From NCBI GenBank assembly GCA_014379785.1, contig JACMLD010000257.1, forward strand, positions 1 to 15,494: a DNA stretch of 15,494 nt, in the 5' to 3' direction. This document shows, piece by piece, positions 1 through 7,545 of this stretch (position 1 is its first letter; each line of letters begins with the position of its first letter). A program made the position numbers and the translations under genes. Under the pieces are notes generated by a model that was not told the origin of the DNA, did not search any database, and saw only the letters and a list, made by a program, of their open reading frames with translations. Origin of the DNA: Chitinophagaceae bacterium (lineage in GTDB: Bacteria > Bacteroidota > Bacteroidia > Chitinophagales > Chitinophagaceae).

Positions 1-620
1 GAGAAATTATAATATCCATTCATTTCGGTGGTGAATCCTGTTCCGCCATCTCCGAGCTGGATGGATTGATCCACTGGTCCCAACACTTTTGTGGTATCAG
101 ATGTGTAGAAAAAATCCTGGTATTTGTAGTCGCCTGTTGCGAACTTGATCCCTGCCCCGAGTTGAATATTTCCTTTGGGATTTTTTGCAGGATCTGCCAG
201 CCAGCGGTAAGCGGCAATACGGATATCTCCAAGACCGAAAGAGTGTGTGCTGTGTCTTTTCTTTCCGCCATGTTCGTACAGAGAAGATCTGGCGTTGTTG
301 ATCACAGGCAGGTCTATCGCAATGCTCCAGTATTTGTTGAGATTTCTGCTAAGGAAAAAATCAATGCTTGTATTGTGATTTATTACTTCCGTACCGGCAG
401 CCTTGCGTTGTTTCTGTTCTTCTGTTCCTACAAAATGACGCCAGGATTTGAAGTAACGGGTGTTGAAATTGAACAGCCATTTATTTGAATTGGCATTTCC
501 TTCTGCGTCGGTCTGGTCAGCGGTACAGAAGCCGCCGGTGCTGCGGATGGCAACACAGCCCTGAGAATAAGATTGATAAGCAGTGAAAAGGATAGTAAGG
601 GCGAATATAATTTTTTTCAT
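1..620 (-). CDS. Outer-membrane beta-barrel protein, 3' part outside the window
   Basis: The reading frame is open from an ATG at 620 to the left edge, giving 206 codons without a stop, so the C-terminus is missing. Residues 1-20 form a signal peptide (MKKIIFALTILFTAYQSYSQ) with the SQ end common in Bacteroidota; mature GC follows. The rest alternates polar and aromatic residues in short strands (for example WLFNFNTRYF, YWSIAIDLPV, IQLGAGIKFATGDY), as in outer-membrane barrels of the transporter or phenol-degradation MetA-like group. That family placement is inference. The start lies 5 bp after the stop of the PAP2/haloperoxidase gene, so the two are probably co-transcribed and translationally coupled. 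The leader is A-rich with no Shine-Dalgarno motif. The substrate is unknown; it may be a channel or a structural porin. Confidence 0.75.
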   Translation of the reverse strand, partial: MKKIIFALTILFTAYQSYSQGCVAIRSTGGFCTADQTDAEGNANSNKWLFNFNTRYFKSWRHFVGTEEQKQRKAAGTEVINHNTSIDFFLSRNLNKYWSIAIDLPVINNARSSLYEHGGKKRHSTHSFGLGDIRIAAYRWLADPAKNPKGNIQLGAGIKFATGDYKYQDFFYTSDTTKVLGPVDQSIQLGDGGTGFTTEMNGYYNF

Positions 621-625
621 TTTGG

Positions 626-1951
626 TTATTTTTTCATTTTGAGACGGGCAATTACAATTTTTCCGACGTTGGTGCCGCTGATGGCGCCGGCCTCGTTATC
701 GAAACTATAGTGAATACCTCCGTAGAGTCTTGACATACCAGCTTCTTTTGCCGCTTCGCGGAAAGAGTTCAGCTTCCGGCTTTTCAGTCCGAATTCGAGT
801 GATGAAGTATCAGTGAAACTCAGTTTGTCGCCAAAAAAATTGGTCATTGTTTCAGCCGCAGCAGCAGAGATGGTAGAATGTCCGCTTGTATATGAAGGAA
901 AGGGTGGTGTCTGAATATATGGTTGCCAGTTCTGGTCGATGTATTTGTTGATGGCTGTTTCTGGGCGGATGTAATTCGATCTGAATTTTTCATCCCAGCA
1001 GCTGATGAATCCGTCGAAAAGGGCAATAGATGTTTGCGCATAGGCGGCAACGGTAGTGTTGAAATCTGCTTTCGCTTCCTTTGCTGCGATGCCAACAATA
1101 TTCATCCAATGTCCTGCCGGTGAAAATTTCTTGGTAGCGAACTGTACATGGCCGCTGACATTGAGTTTAAAGGGGTTGTCATCCCAGAAGTCAGCAATGT
1201 CTTTTTGTTCTTCTGTGAGGCTGTCGCCTATGTTTTTGATAGCCGTCATATTCACGTGGAAAGCGCTTTTTTTATTTGCTACGTCAAATACGGGTGGCCT
1301 TACGGGTTTGCATTGTGATGGAGAATCGAGTACGAAAGGTCTCACTTCCATCCAATGCGGTTCTACGGCTGAGCCATACATTGGCGGAGTTGGAACCCAG
1401 CGGCCATCCTCGTCGCGCACGGTAAATTTTGACGCTGAACGTGTTTGCGCATAGTTGTCCTTTTTGCTCCATGCCATGATGCTGGAAACGATTGTATCGG
1501 AAAATGCAACGGTAGAGGCCAGTATTTCTTCGGGCATGCCTGCATCGAGCACCTTTTGTTTCAGTTCATCGTAATATGCCATCAGACTTCCTTCCGGAAA
1601 TGTAACGGCATTGCCTACCCTGGTGAAAGAAAGGAGGGCGGCCAGTTGAAAATCAATCTGACTCCCTGCCACTGGTTTTGGCATCGCCGGCAGGTGTTTA
1701 ATCTGACCTGAAAGCGAGTTGTAGCTGGAGTCGCCCGCCGCAATGCACTCATAGGCTGCGATGTTTGCATACGCATAGTTGCGTGAAGCAATCATTGGGG
1801 GGAAATTGTTGTCCAACACTACATTGTTCAATTTCTTCACTGTTTTACAGTACAGTAAGGGGTCTTTTGTAAACTTTGTGTAGTCACCCGGCTGTTTGCA
1901 GGAAAAACCTGCAATCGTAGCCATGGCAAACACCATAACATACTTCATCAT
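626..1951 (-). CDS. PAP2 / vanadium-dependent haloperoxidase family lipoprotein
   Basis: This 441-aa protein carries all three motifs of the acid phosphatase/vanadium haloperoxidase superfamily. They are KFRSNYIRP (K322 to R329-P330), PSYTSGHS (S356-G357-H358) and SRLYGGIHYSFD (S407-R408, H414, D418). In the family these residues hold vanadate or phosphate, and the histidine of the third motif is the nucleophile or vanadate ligand. The N-terminus is a short hydrophobic leader ending in FSC at C18, so it is probably a lipoprotein, although the lipobox is weak. The mostly helical N-terminal half (about 35-300) fits the Bacteroidota vanadium-dependent haloperoxidase group rather than the small membrane PAP2 phosphatases. 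Sequence alone cannot decide between haloperoxidase and phosphatase. The gene lies 54 bp after the small hypothetical gene and 5 bp before the barrel gene, inside the minus-strand operon. Confidence 0.85.
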   Translation of the reverse strand: MMKYVMVFAMATIAGFSCKQPGDYTKFTKDPLLYCKTVKKLNNVVLDNNFPPMIASRNYAYANIAAYECIAAGDSSYNSLSGQIKHLPAMPKPVAGSQIDFQLAALLSFTRVGNAVTFPEGSLMAYYDELKQKVLDAGMPEEILASTVAFSDTIVSSIMAWSKKDNYAQTRSASKFTVRDEDGRWVPTPPMYGSAVEPHWMEVRPFVLDSPSQCKPVRPPVFDVANKKSAFHVNMTAIKNIGDSLTEEQKDIADFWDDNPFKLNVSGHVQFATKKFSPAGHWMNIVGIAAKEAKADFNTTVAAYAQTSIALFDGFISCWDEKFRSNYIRPETAINKYIDQNWQPYIQTPPFPSYTSGHSTISAAAAETMTNFFGDKLSFTDTSSLEFGLKSRKLNSFREAAKEAGMSRLYGGIHYSFDNEAGAISGTNVGKIVIARLKMKK

Positions 1952-2005
1952 AAAATTTTTTGAAAATCCTCTTCGCGAAATCTGATCTGGGCCAGGTGGC
2001 CGCGA

Positions 2006-2479
2006 CTACGCGTTTGGTGGCTGCTCGGGAGTGGAGTGCCAGATGGCGGTTGGAGTGCCGCTGTTTTGTAAAAACCAGTTGTTTTCTGAGGTAGTAAATT
2101 GAACCGTCAGAGTTGTCTGAATCATCGGTAGGTAGTCTCCGATAATATTTTTTGCGATGCTGGTCTGTGGGGATGATTTTTTTGCGCCATTTTCCAGGTC
2201 ATTGACAAGTTTGAAGAACTCGTCCCGGGCGTTCAGAATGCGCTGTTTTGTTTCGTTGGGTATGCATTTAAGCACGAGCTGACCGTCTTCGATTTTACGT
2301 TTTACATATTTATAATGTACACCGTCGACGATTACTTCTCCATCCACTCTTTCAAATTCGTTGTAGCCAGTCTGGTATGGCATATTGAGCGGGACCCTGA
2401 TTTCTATAAGTTGTTCTTCGCTGTATTGATTGCGATCGAGTTTTGCTTCGAGATTGGTATCAGCCTTCTGTTGCAGCAA
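2006..2479 (-). CDS. Small conserved-looking protein, probably with an upstream membrane segment; start uncertain
   Basis: The first usual start codon is a TTG at 2479, giving 157 aa. The same frame stays open upstream to a stop at 2591-2593. Between 2575 and 2480 it encodes a basic stretch, then a convincing membrane segment at about 2545-2501 (IASISLLALLVFNWCGYRW), then an amphipathic helix running straight into the listed start. The real product therefore probably includes this segment and begins near the GH65 stop codon (TAA, 2578-2580), but no ATG, GTG or TTG exists there. An ATA at 2575 follows an AGGA about 8 nt earlier; ATA, ATT or CTG initiation, or a sequencing indel, would explain it. 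The soluble part (EIRVPLNMPYQ, GVHYKYVKRKIEDGQLVLKC, then a helix with NDLENGAKKSS) resembles Bacteroidota hypotheticals of unknown function. Confidence 0.6.
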   Translation of the reverse strand: MLQQKADTNLEAKLDRNQYSEEQLIEIRVPLNMPYQTGYNEFERVDGEVIVDGVHYKYVKRKIEDGQLVLKCIPNETKQRILNARDEFFKLVNDLENGAKKSSPQTSIAKNIIGDYLPMIQTTLTVQFTTSENNWFLQNSGTPTAIWHSTPEQPPNA

Positions 2480-2577
2480 TTCGCTGACCCAGCGGTAGCC
2501 GCACCAGTTGAATACAAGCAGTGCCAGAAGAGATATGGAAGCAATTGTTTTGATGCGACTAAGGTAACAAAATATTC

Positions 2578-4602
2578 TTATTTTCCTATTTTATAGGTTT
2601 TCCCGTCAATATTTATTGTGAGCGACTTCCAGCTGGCAGGAATGGCCGAAGGAATCTGTACCAACCCTTTGGGGGTAATTTCCAGACCACCGAATCCCAT
2701 GAGCAAACTTTGTACAATTCCCCCTGCACCCGTTGAGAAATAAGGATTTGTACCATTTTTTGTCTCTGCGATCACGCGAAATGGTGGGTTGAGATTTGGC
2801 ACATATGCATCCTGAAACCAGCGAAAAGCCTTTTCACCGTCGCCAAGTCTGGCATACAAGGTGGTAAATACAGCCTGGGTCATTGCCGGAGTACCTTCGT
2901 TGGGCACCCTGGTTTCATAGTATTCCAGGTCGCGCCGCACATCTTTGGGATTTGACACTTCCTTGAGCGGATAGGAAAGCAGGTTTACATCTGCCTGTTT
3001 TATCCCTTCTCCATTGTAGGTAGCATGTTCACGCGTCACGCCATCGGGAAATTTAAGGATCGGAATATTGGTTGCAACAAGCGACCAATCCGGATTTGCT
3101 TTTATTCCGAGCAGCGCGGCAGCTTGTGTAGCGTACTGAAGATTTGCCCTCGCCGCCGCATTTGTGAATGCGTTGTTGTCAACGTTCTCAGCCCATTCGT
3201 CGGCGGCCACTACATTTTTTATATCGTATTTACCGGGTCCGTTTCTTTCCACCCTCGATGCCCAGAAATCGGCCGTGGCAGAAAGTATGGGCCAGCCTTT
3301 TTCGCGCAGCCAGTCTTTGTCCTGCGTCACGCAGTAATAATTCCACGCCGCAATCGCAACACATCCCGTGATATGGTGTTCGAAAGGTCCGCTCAAGGCC
3401 CATACCGGCGTTTCTTCTACGCCAGTTTCTGCACTTTCCCAGGGAAACATGGCTCCTTTGAATCCTTTCGAAAATGCATTTCTCTTTGCCGCTTCCAGCC
3501 GCTGAAACCTGTACTCCATCATGCTTTTCCCAAGTTCCGGATGCAGTACAAGCAATGCGGGATACATCCACAGTTCAGTATCCCAGAAGACATGGCCATT
3601 GTAACCCAGACCGCTCAGTCCCATCGGCGAGGGCGACAGCGCTGTGCCTTCCCTTACAAAAGAATACAGGTGATAGATCATACTGTGCACGTCCTGCTGA
3701 CTTTGCGGATCGCCATCGATGGTGATATCGCTTTTCCAGAGTTTGTCCCAGGCTGCCGCATGAAATTTAAGCAAGCGGTCCCGTCCTTCGAGTTTCGCAT
3801 AGATGGTGAGTCTTTCTGCTTCATTCAAAGGATCGTCATGGTGTGCAGAGGTGATCGATGAACCTACGATGGTATAACGGTAAACCTCACCCGCTTTTAG
3901 CTTTTTTGAAAATTTTACGAGATGCATATTGTTGTCCCACATCTCATGTATAACCCTGGGCTCCTGGCCATGCGGTTCAGAGAATAAAAATGTATTGGAC
4001 GCACACATGAGGAGCTTGCCAGTCGGACTTTTCGCACTGCTTGTCAGCAGGCTGATCACCACGTGCGGTCTGTCGATCTCGTTGTAATAATTCTGCACAT
4101 CTTTTAATGCATCCGGCGCTTCCATCACACTGGCGCCGGTAATCGTAATGTCTTTTGTGGCAGTGACTGTTACGTCCATCAGAACAGTAAAGGGCAGGTG
4201 ACGAAGAGAATAATAGGTGTTGGTGACTTTTGCTTTCCCTGCGTATTCGAATGAACTTGTAAAGCTTGCCTGGCGCATATCGAGCTCCTGCTTCATGTCC
4301 TTCGCATCGTTGTTGCCGATTCTTTTCCCGTCGATTTCCAGGTACATATTGAGCAGGTTGAAACTCCGCAGAAAGTTGCTGACCCTGCCGCGGCCATATA
4401 GATCATAGGCCCCGGCGAGTACGACGTCTTTTACTTTGAATGGTTCCGGCGAAGAGACTATGCCGATCATTCCATTGGCGACCGTCACTCCATAATAACC
4501 GTTCGGGTTGACGTTTGCGGCCGTTATCTTCCAGGGATCGGGTGTTTGTGCATGGCTGTTAAATGCTGAAAATAGAAAAGTGGCAAGCAGTAATCGTTTC
4601 AT
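2578..4602 (-). CDS. Secreted glycoside hydrolase family 65 protein (alpha-glucosidase type)
   Basis: This 674-aa protein has a signal peptide (residues 1-19, cut after SHAQ) and the GH65 layout: an N-terminal beta-sandwich (about 25-270), a helical linker, an (alpha/alpha)6 barrel (about 300-640) and a short C-terminal beta part. The family signature GHVFWDTELWMYP lies at 336-348. E469 in AADEWAENVDNNAFTN aligns with the GH65 general acid, and KQADVNLL (535-542) is the substrate loop. The C-terminal catalytic loop reads AETKNGTNPYFSTGAGG, with E613 where the hydrolysing members carry a general base. The spacing D341/E469/E613 matches, from memory, the three acidic residues reported for human PGGHG, an alpha-1,2-glucosidase. 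It is therefore probably an inverting hydrolase on a kojibiose- or trehalose-like glucoside in the periplasm, not a phosphorylase. It starts 12 bp after the preceding membrane-protein gene. The linkage specificity is not visible. Confidence 0.9.
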   Translation of the reverse strand: MKRLLLATFLFSAFNSHAQTPDPWKITAANVNPNGYYGVTVANGMIGIVSSPEPFKVKDVVLAGAYDLYGRGRVSNFLRSFNLLNMYLEIDGKRIGNNDAKDMKQELDMRQASFTSSFEYAGKAKVTNTYYSLRHLPFTVLMDVTVTATKDITITGASVMEAPDALKDVQNYYNEIDRPHVVISLLTSSAKSPTGKLLMCASNTFLFSEPHGQEPRVIHEMWDNNMHLVKFSKKLKAGEVYRYTIVGSSITSAHHDDPLNEAERLTIYAKLEGRDRLLKFHAAAWDKLWKSDITIDGDPQSQQDVHSMIYHLYSFVREGTALSPSPMGLSGLGYNGHVFWDTELWMYPALLVLHPELGKSMMEYRFQRLEAAKRNAFSKGFKGAMFPWESAETGVEETPVWALSGPFEHHITGCVAIAAWNYYCVTQDKDWLREKGWPILSATADFWASRVERNGPGKYDIKNVVAADEWAENVDNNAFTNAAARANLQYATQAAALLGIKANPDWSLVATNIPILKFPDGVTREHATYNGEGIKQADVNLLSYPLKEVSNPKDVRRDLEYYETRVPNEGTPAMTQAVFTTLYARLGDGEKAFRWFQDAYVPNLNPPFRVIAETKNGTNPYFSTGAGGIVQSLLMGFGGLEITPKGLVQIPSAIPASWKSLTINIDGKTYKIGK

Positions 4603-4614
4603 TCAGGCAAGATA

Positions 4615-5694
4615 CTAAAACTCTCCGCTCGCACCAGCGCCACCGCCGCTTCCTCCTCCAAACTGTGTTGCCGGGGATGCCGCCTGGGGCGCGGCAAATG
4701 TGCCGGCAATGATGAGCGCTTCGAGGTGGGGAGCATCTTCGTCTTTTTGTCCCTCAATCTCTTTGAAAGTAAAGCCGTGACGGGGTTGTTTAAGATACCG
4801 CATGAGAAATACGCAGAAAGCGATGAGGCCACCACCAGCCAGGACCATAAAAGTTTCTATCGGCAGTCCGAAATGATAATATCTCACTGTCAGCACCATT
4901 GCGATCAGGAGGAGGAGTCCAACACGAAGAAGCAGTCTGTCTTTGCGCATTGTGCCGGCAACGATATATAGCAGCGGAAACCCATAGGTGAATGTCCAGA
5001 ACAACCAGCCAAAAGGCATGGCTTGTCCGGGTATCAGTCCCGCATCAAAAAATTCATTGCCAGCTTCCCGTACAATAAAGTAATTGCCACTGATGAAAAT
5101 GGTGATCAGAAAAAGAATTCTCAAAACCACCAGGCAGCTGAGATGATATTTTAGTAGTGTGATTTTTTTTGCCGCGGTTACAGTGAAGTATAATATCGCT
5201 GAAGCAATCAGGATTAGAAAGGGCATTGTCAGTTTCGCCATTTCTCCCATCCTGATATAGGTGAAAAAAAAGATGGCGAGTAAAGAGATGCCTGCAACAG
5301 CAGACATGGCGACTGCTCTGAAGCGTGCGGCAAAAAACATGGCCAGCAGGAAACAGATAACCGAATTGGCAAGCATTGAAAACGTGGACATGATGTTCAA
5401 TCCGGAGAGAAAGAAAATTGCGGTCATCCACATCAGGGCGTCGTCTACGCCGGAGTTGAAATGTTTTTTGCTGGTCACCATCACTTCAAGTGCCACGTAG
5501 GTGAGTATTGCAAAAAAGATGCATGTAACTGCGAAAGCGTTTTCGCCGCCATCGGCTGAGAAGACAACCAGTGAAAACAATCCGAGTGAAAAGCCCGTAA
5601 TGATAACCGTTAGTATGAAGAGACCGATACGGATAAAGATATTTGGACTATACAATTTTTGATTGTCCATATCAGCCTGTGAGTACGCGATCAT
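4615..5694 (-). CDS. Multi-pass membrane protein paired with DUF2157 protein, Gly-rich tail
   Basis: This 359-aa protein has a short polar N-terminus (MIAYSQADMDNQKLYSPN) and about ten hydrophobic segments between residues 20 and 305, for example IGLFILTVIITGFSLGLFSL, ALMWMTAIFFLSGLNIMSTF and IETFMVLAGGGLIAFCVFL. A charged cytoplasmic-looking stretch (FKEIEGQKDEDAPH) follows, and the last 15 residues are mostly Gly, Ser and Ala (FGGGSGGGAGASGEF). The ATG overlaps the TGA of the DUF2157 gene by 4 bp (ATGA), so the two products are probably made together and may form a complex. The pairing resembles the DUF2157/DUF4401-type membrane protein pairs of other bacteria, but I cannot assign a family name with certainty. 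No catalytic motif is visible. The function is unknown. Confidence 0.8.
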   Translation of the reverse strand: MIAYSQADMDNQKLYSPNIFIRIGLFILTVIITGFSLGLFSLVVFSADGGENAFAVTCIFFAILTYVALEVMVTSKKHFNSGVDDALMWMTAIFFLSGLNIMSTFSMLANSVICFLLAMFFAARFRAVAMSAVAGISLLAIFFFTYIRMGEMAKLTMPFLILIASAILYFTVTAAKKITLLKYHLSCLVVLRILFLITIFISGNYFIVREAGNEFFDAGLIPGQAMPFGWLFWTFTYGFPLLYIVAGTMRKDRLLLRVGLLLLIAMVLTVRYYHFGLPIETFMVLAGGGLIAFCVFLMRYLKQPRHGFTFKEIEGQKDEDAPHLEALIIAGTFAAPQAASPATQFGGGSGGGAGASGEF

Positions 5695-6605
5695 GATTTA
5701 AGGTTTTTATTCATCCTGATGAGAAAGATTACGAGCAACACCGAAGAAACAATGTAGTACATGAATGAGAGATAGACTCCGCCTACATCTGCGCGAAGGA
5801 AGTTGAACAGGAGATACATTACTTCCGCTGATATCGCTACATAACAATACAGCGTTGTCATGAGGAGAATGTAGAAAGATTTTCTTCGTTTTGCTTCAAG
5901 AAAGAAATAATATCCGATGGCGATGATGGCTGCGAATACCAGCAGTTGAATGGGTTCGAATTCAAACATTGCGGCAAAGCATCCTACAAAAAGAAGGTGG
6001 AGTCCAAAATTTGTGTAGGTGAAGTCGAAGTGTGCCTTGATGTTTTTCTTTCTGCTGAAAATGCCCATTATTATCAGGAGAATTCCGAGGACTATGGCAG
6101 TGAGAATGAGGATGCCGCTGCTAAAATCGTTTTGAGTGAAAAGCGTTTGCGGTGTTGCTGCGATGCCTGCCCATGCGGCCAGGTTGGTGATGGCGAGACT
6201 TAGAATGCCGAGGTGGTCAAAATAATATGCGGTAAAAAACAGTATGACCATCGGGATAAAAGTGACGAGGCCAAATCTGTTGCCGAAGACATTGTATTGA
6301 AACTGGAGGTAGCCAATGAAGGTTATCATACTGAGGCTGCCGAGCAACAGGATATAGTCGTACGCCATGTTGGGCGACTCCGCCTTTTCGGTGGTAAAGG
6401 GTGTTTTGTGTTTGAGGCAGTAGTAGTAGCTGCCGATGCCTAACAATGCGATGAAAGCCAGTATGGCCTGGTGGCCGATCGTGTCAATATTTTTATATAC
6501 CAGGACACCGAGTCCTGTGGTAAGAAGCAGTACGCCAGCGTACAGCATTGTTCTGATCTCCCACTTGAGCGAGAACAGGGAGGGTTGTTGGAGGGGTTGT
6601 TCCAT
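5691..6605 (-). CDS. DUF2157-like multi-pass inner membrane protein
   Basis: This 304-aa protein has about ten hydrophobic helices filling nearly its whole length. The stretch from LKWEIRTMLYAGVLLLTTGL through GVLVYKNIDTIGH near the N-terminus, and YLQFQYNVFGNRFGL at about 100-114, are recognisable as Bacteroidota DUF2157 membrane proteins. Many members carry a soluble helical N-terminus of about 30 residues before this block; here only about 12 residues precede it, so the protein is slightly short at that end. The ATG at 6605 has no clear Shine-Dalgarno motif. It is the first gene of the minus-strand operon and overlaps the next gene by 4 bp. The family has no established biochemical role, and a link to envelope function is only suggested by the neighbours. 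Confidence 0.8.
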   Translation of the reverse strand: MEQPLQQPSLFSLKWEIRTMLYAGVLLLTTGLGVLVYKNIDTIGHQAILAFIALLGIGSYYYCLKHKTPFTTEKAESPNMAYDYILLLGSLSMITFIGYLQFQYNVFGNRFGLVTFIPMVILFFTAYYFDHLGILSLAITNLAAWAGIAATPQTLFTQNDFSSGILILTAIVLGILLIIMGIFSRKKNIKAHFDFTYTNFGLHLLFVGCFAAMFEFEPIQLLVFAAIIAIGYYFFLEAKRRKSFYILLMTTLYCYVAISAEVMYLLFNFLRADVGGVYLSFMYYIVSSVLLVIFLIRMNKNLKS

Positions 6606-6648
6606 AAGAGTTAAAAGTAGAATAGTTTGTGTCTGCGCGCAACACTTA

Positions 6649-6680
6649 CTTGTCAGCGGCTGGTACTGGCTTGTCAGCGG
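6649..6680. repeat. Two direct copies of an 11-bp repeat
   Basis: CTTGTCAGCGG occurs at 6649-6659 and again at 6670-6680, 21 bp start to start, or two helical turns. An inverted partial copy (CGCTGACA) lies near 6848. The repeats sit 45-75 bp upstream of the DUF2157 start, a position that would suit a regulator-binding site. This is only suggestive. Confidence 0.4.
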
Positions 6681-6693
6681 TTGTTTGCTTATT

Positions 6694-6816
6694 GGTCGGC
6701 GGGATGGACCTCATCCCTTCGCCACTGTGTCCGCCGGGTGGGTTTCTTTATGGTGTGGGACTTTGATTTTTCCGCCGGACGAAGGTGGCTCAGGGGTGAG
6801 GTCCATCCCGCCGACC
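6694..6816. repeat. 123-bp imperfect inverted repeat with perfect 20-bp ends
   Basis: The left end GGTCGGCGGGATGGACCTCA (6694-6713) is the exact reverse complement of 6797-6816. Inside these ends the symmetry continues imperfectly: CCCT, GCCAC and GTCCG-CGG blocks on the left have counterparts on the right, so the whole stretch could fold as one long cruciform or RNA hairpin. It lies in the 311-bp divergent gap between the DUF2157 gene (ends at 6605) and the EF-Tu-domain-like gene (starts at 6917). It looks like a dispersed palindromic repeat or a small non-autonomous element. No clear target-site duplication is visible. Confidence 0.75.
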
Positions 6817-6916
6817 GTTGCTACGAAATGATGTGAGAGGGTCGTTCGCTGACATACTTTTTAAATAAAACGACGGACTGCAATGCTCCTTATTTTCGCT
6901 TTACCGAAAACAGTTT

Positions 6917-7465
6917 ATGGAAACATCGACAATGGTTTATATAGCCATCGGGCTGGTTGTTATCATCGGAAGCCGCTGCTGTTTTTTTTATCTCAAGGAT
7001 AAAAGATCAACAGTGGCCGCCTCTGCGTCCGGCGACCTTCAGTTGCCGGACCAGACAAATATCATACATAATGGATATCACGTTCGACTGGGGCATCCCG
7101 CTGATTTCAGAGTTGCTTACCGTTTTTATGACCAGAAGGAGGGTGGCAGGAAGTCAATTCCAGGTCAGGGGTACCGTTCTGACTTCTGGTATGAATTCGA
7201 AGGCCCATATGTTACAAGTATTTTTATGATTTGGCCAGAGTTTGAAGATCCGAATGGTGAACTTATAGCAGAAACCGGAGTACCTGTAGAGTCGTCAGGT
7301 ACTGCAAGAATGTGGGTGCTGATTCCTGAAAGACGGGAATTTCATAGAGAAAGGATACATGTGGGACTCAAAGCATATTTCATGGAGGGATCACGGAAGG
7401 TGGCTGAATGCACCGTGATTGAGATATTAGGCCTTCACAGTAATCCGACTGTGAGTAGCATTTGA
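6917..7465 (+). CDS. Membrane-anchored protein with EF-Tu domain 3-like beta-barrel
   Basis: This 182-aa protein has one membrane segment (about residues 7-25, YIAIGLVVIIGSRCCFFYL), a short polar linker and a beta-rich domain from about 60 to 171. The domain follows the C-terminal beta-barrel of elongation factor Tu in order and spacing. DFRVAYRFYDQKEGGRKS (63-80) matches the EF-Tu stretch ending in EGGRHTP. GYRSDFWY (85-92) matches GYRPQFYF. VTSIFMIWPEF matches the VTGxIEL strand. FMEGSRKVAECTVIEIL (155-171) matches IREGGRTVGAGVV and the strand after it. No GTPase domain is present, so it cannot act as an elongation factor. The similarity is by eye. It stands alone between divergent and downstream genes, with icmF starting 80 bp later on the same strand. 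The ATG at 6917 gives the membrane anchor. Its role is unknown; a stand-alone interaction domain facing the periplasm or cytoplasm is possible. Confidence 0.7.
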   Translation: METSTMVYIAIGLVVIIGSRCCFFYLKDKRSTVAASASGDLQLPDQTNIIHNGYHVRLGHPADFRVAYRFYDQKEGGRKSIPGQGYRSDFWYEFEGPYVTSIFMIWPEFEDPNGELIAETGVPVESSGTARMWVLIPERREFHRERIHVGLKAYFMEGSRKVAECTVIEILGLHSNPTVSSI

Positions 7466-7533
7466 GACAAATATTTTAGTTCTACCTAAAACAAGCGCGC
7501 AGAAGGGCGACTAACAACTGTTAACAAATGTTG

Positions 7534-7541
7534 TATTTTTG
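7534..7541 (+). promoter_or_regulatory. -7 element (TAnnTTTG) immediately upstream of icmF
   Basis: TATTTTTG fits the Bacteroidota housekeeping -7 consensus TAnnTTTG and ends 4 bp before the ATG at 7546. Transcription from it would begin at or within a few bases of the start codon, so the mRNA would be leaderless or nearly so. No clear TTTG -33 element is seen at the expected spacing. An 8-bp palindrome TGTTAACA lies at 7519-7526, where a regulator could bind. Confidence 0.45.
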
Positions 7542-7545
7542 TCGC

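Noticed and set aside
66..488. 140-aa plus-strand frame at the left edge
   Set aside because: The opposite strand holds an uninterrupted frame with a signal peptide and barrel strands; this frame is its antisense shadow.
3025..3861. 278-aa open frame on the plus strand inside the GH65 gene
   Set aside because: It is antisense to a well-supported gene and shows Cys/Arg-rich composition without any recognisable domain.
4599..4835. 78-aa minus-strand frame over the Gly-rich tail of the membrane protein
   Set aside because: It lies within the 359-aa gene in another frame and is rich in Pro, Arg and Ser as expected from frame-shifted Gly/Ser codons.
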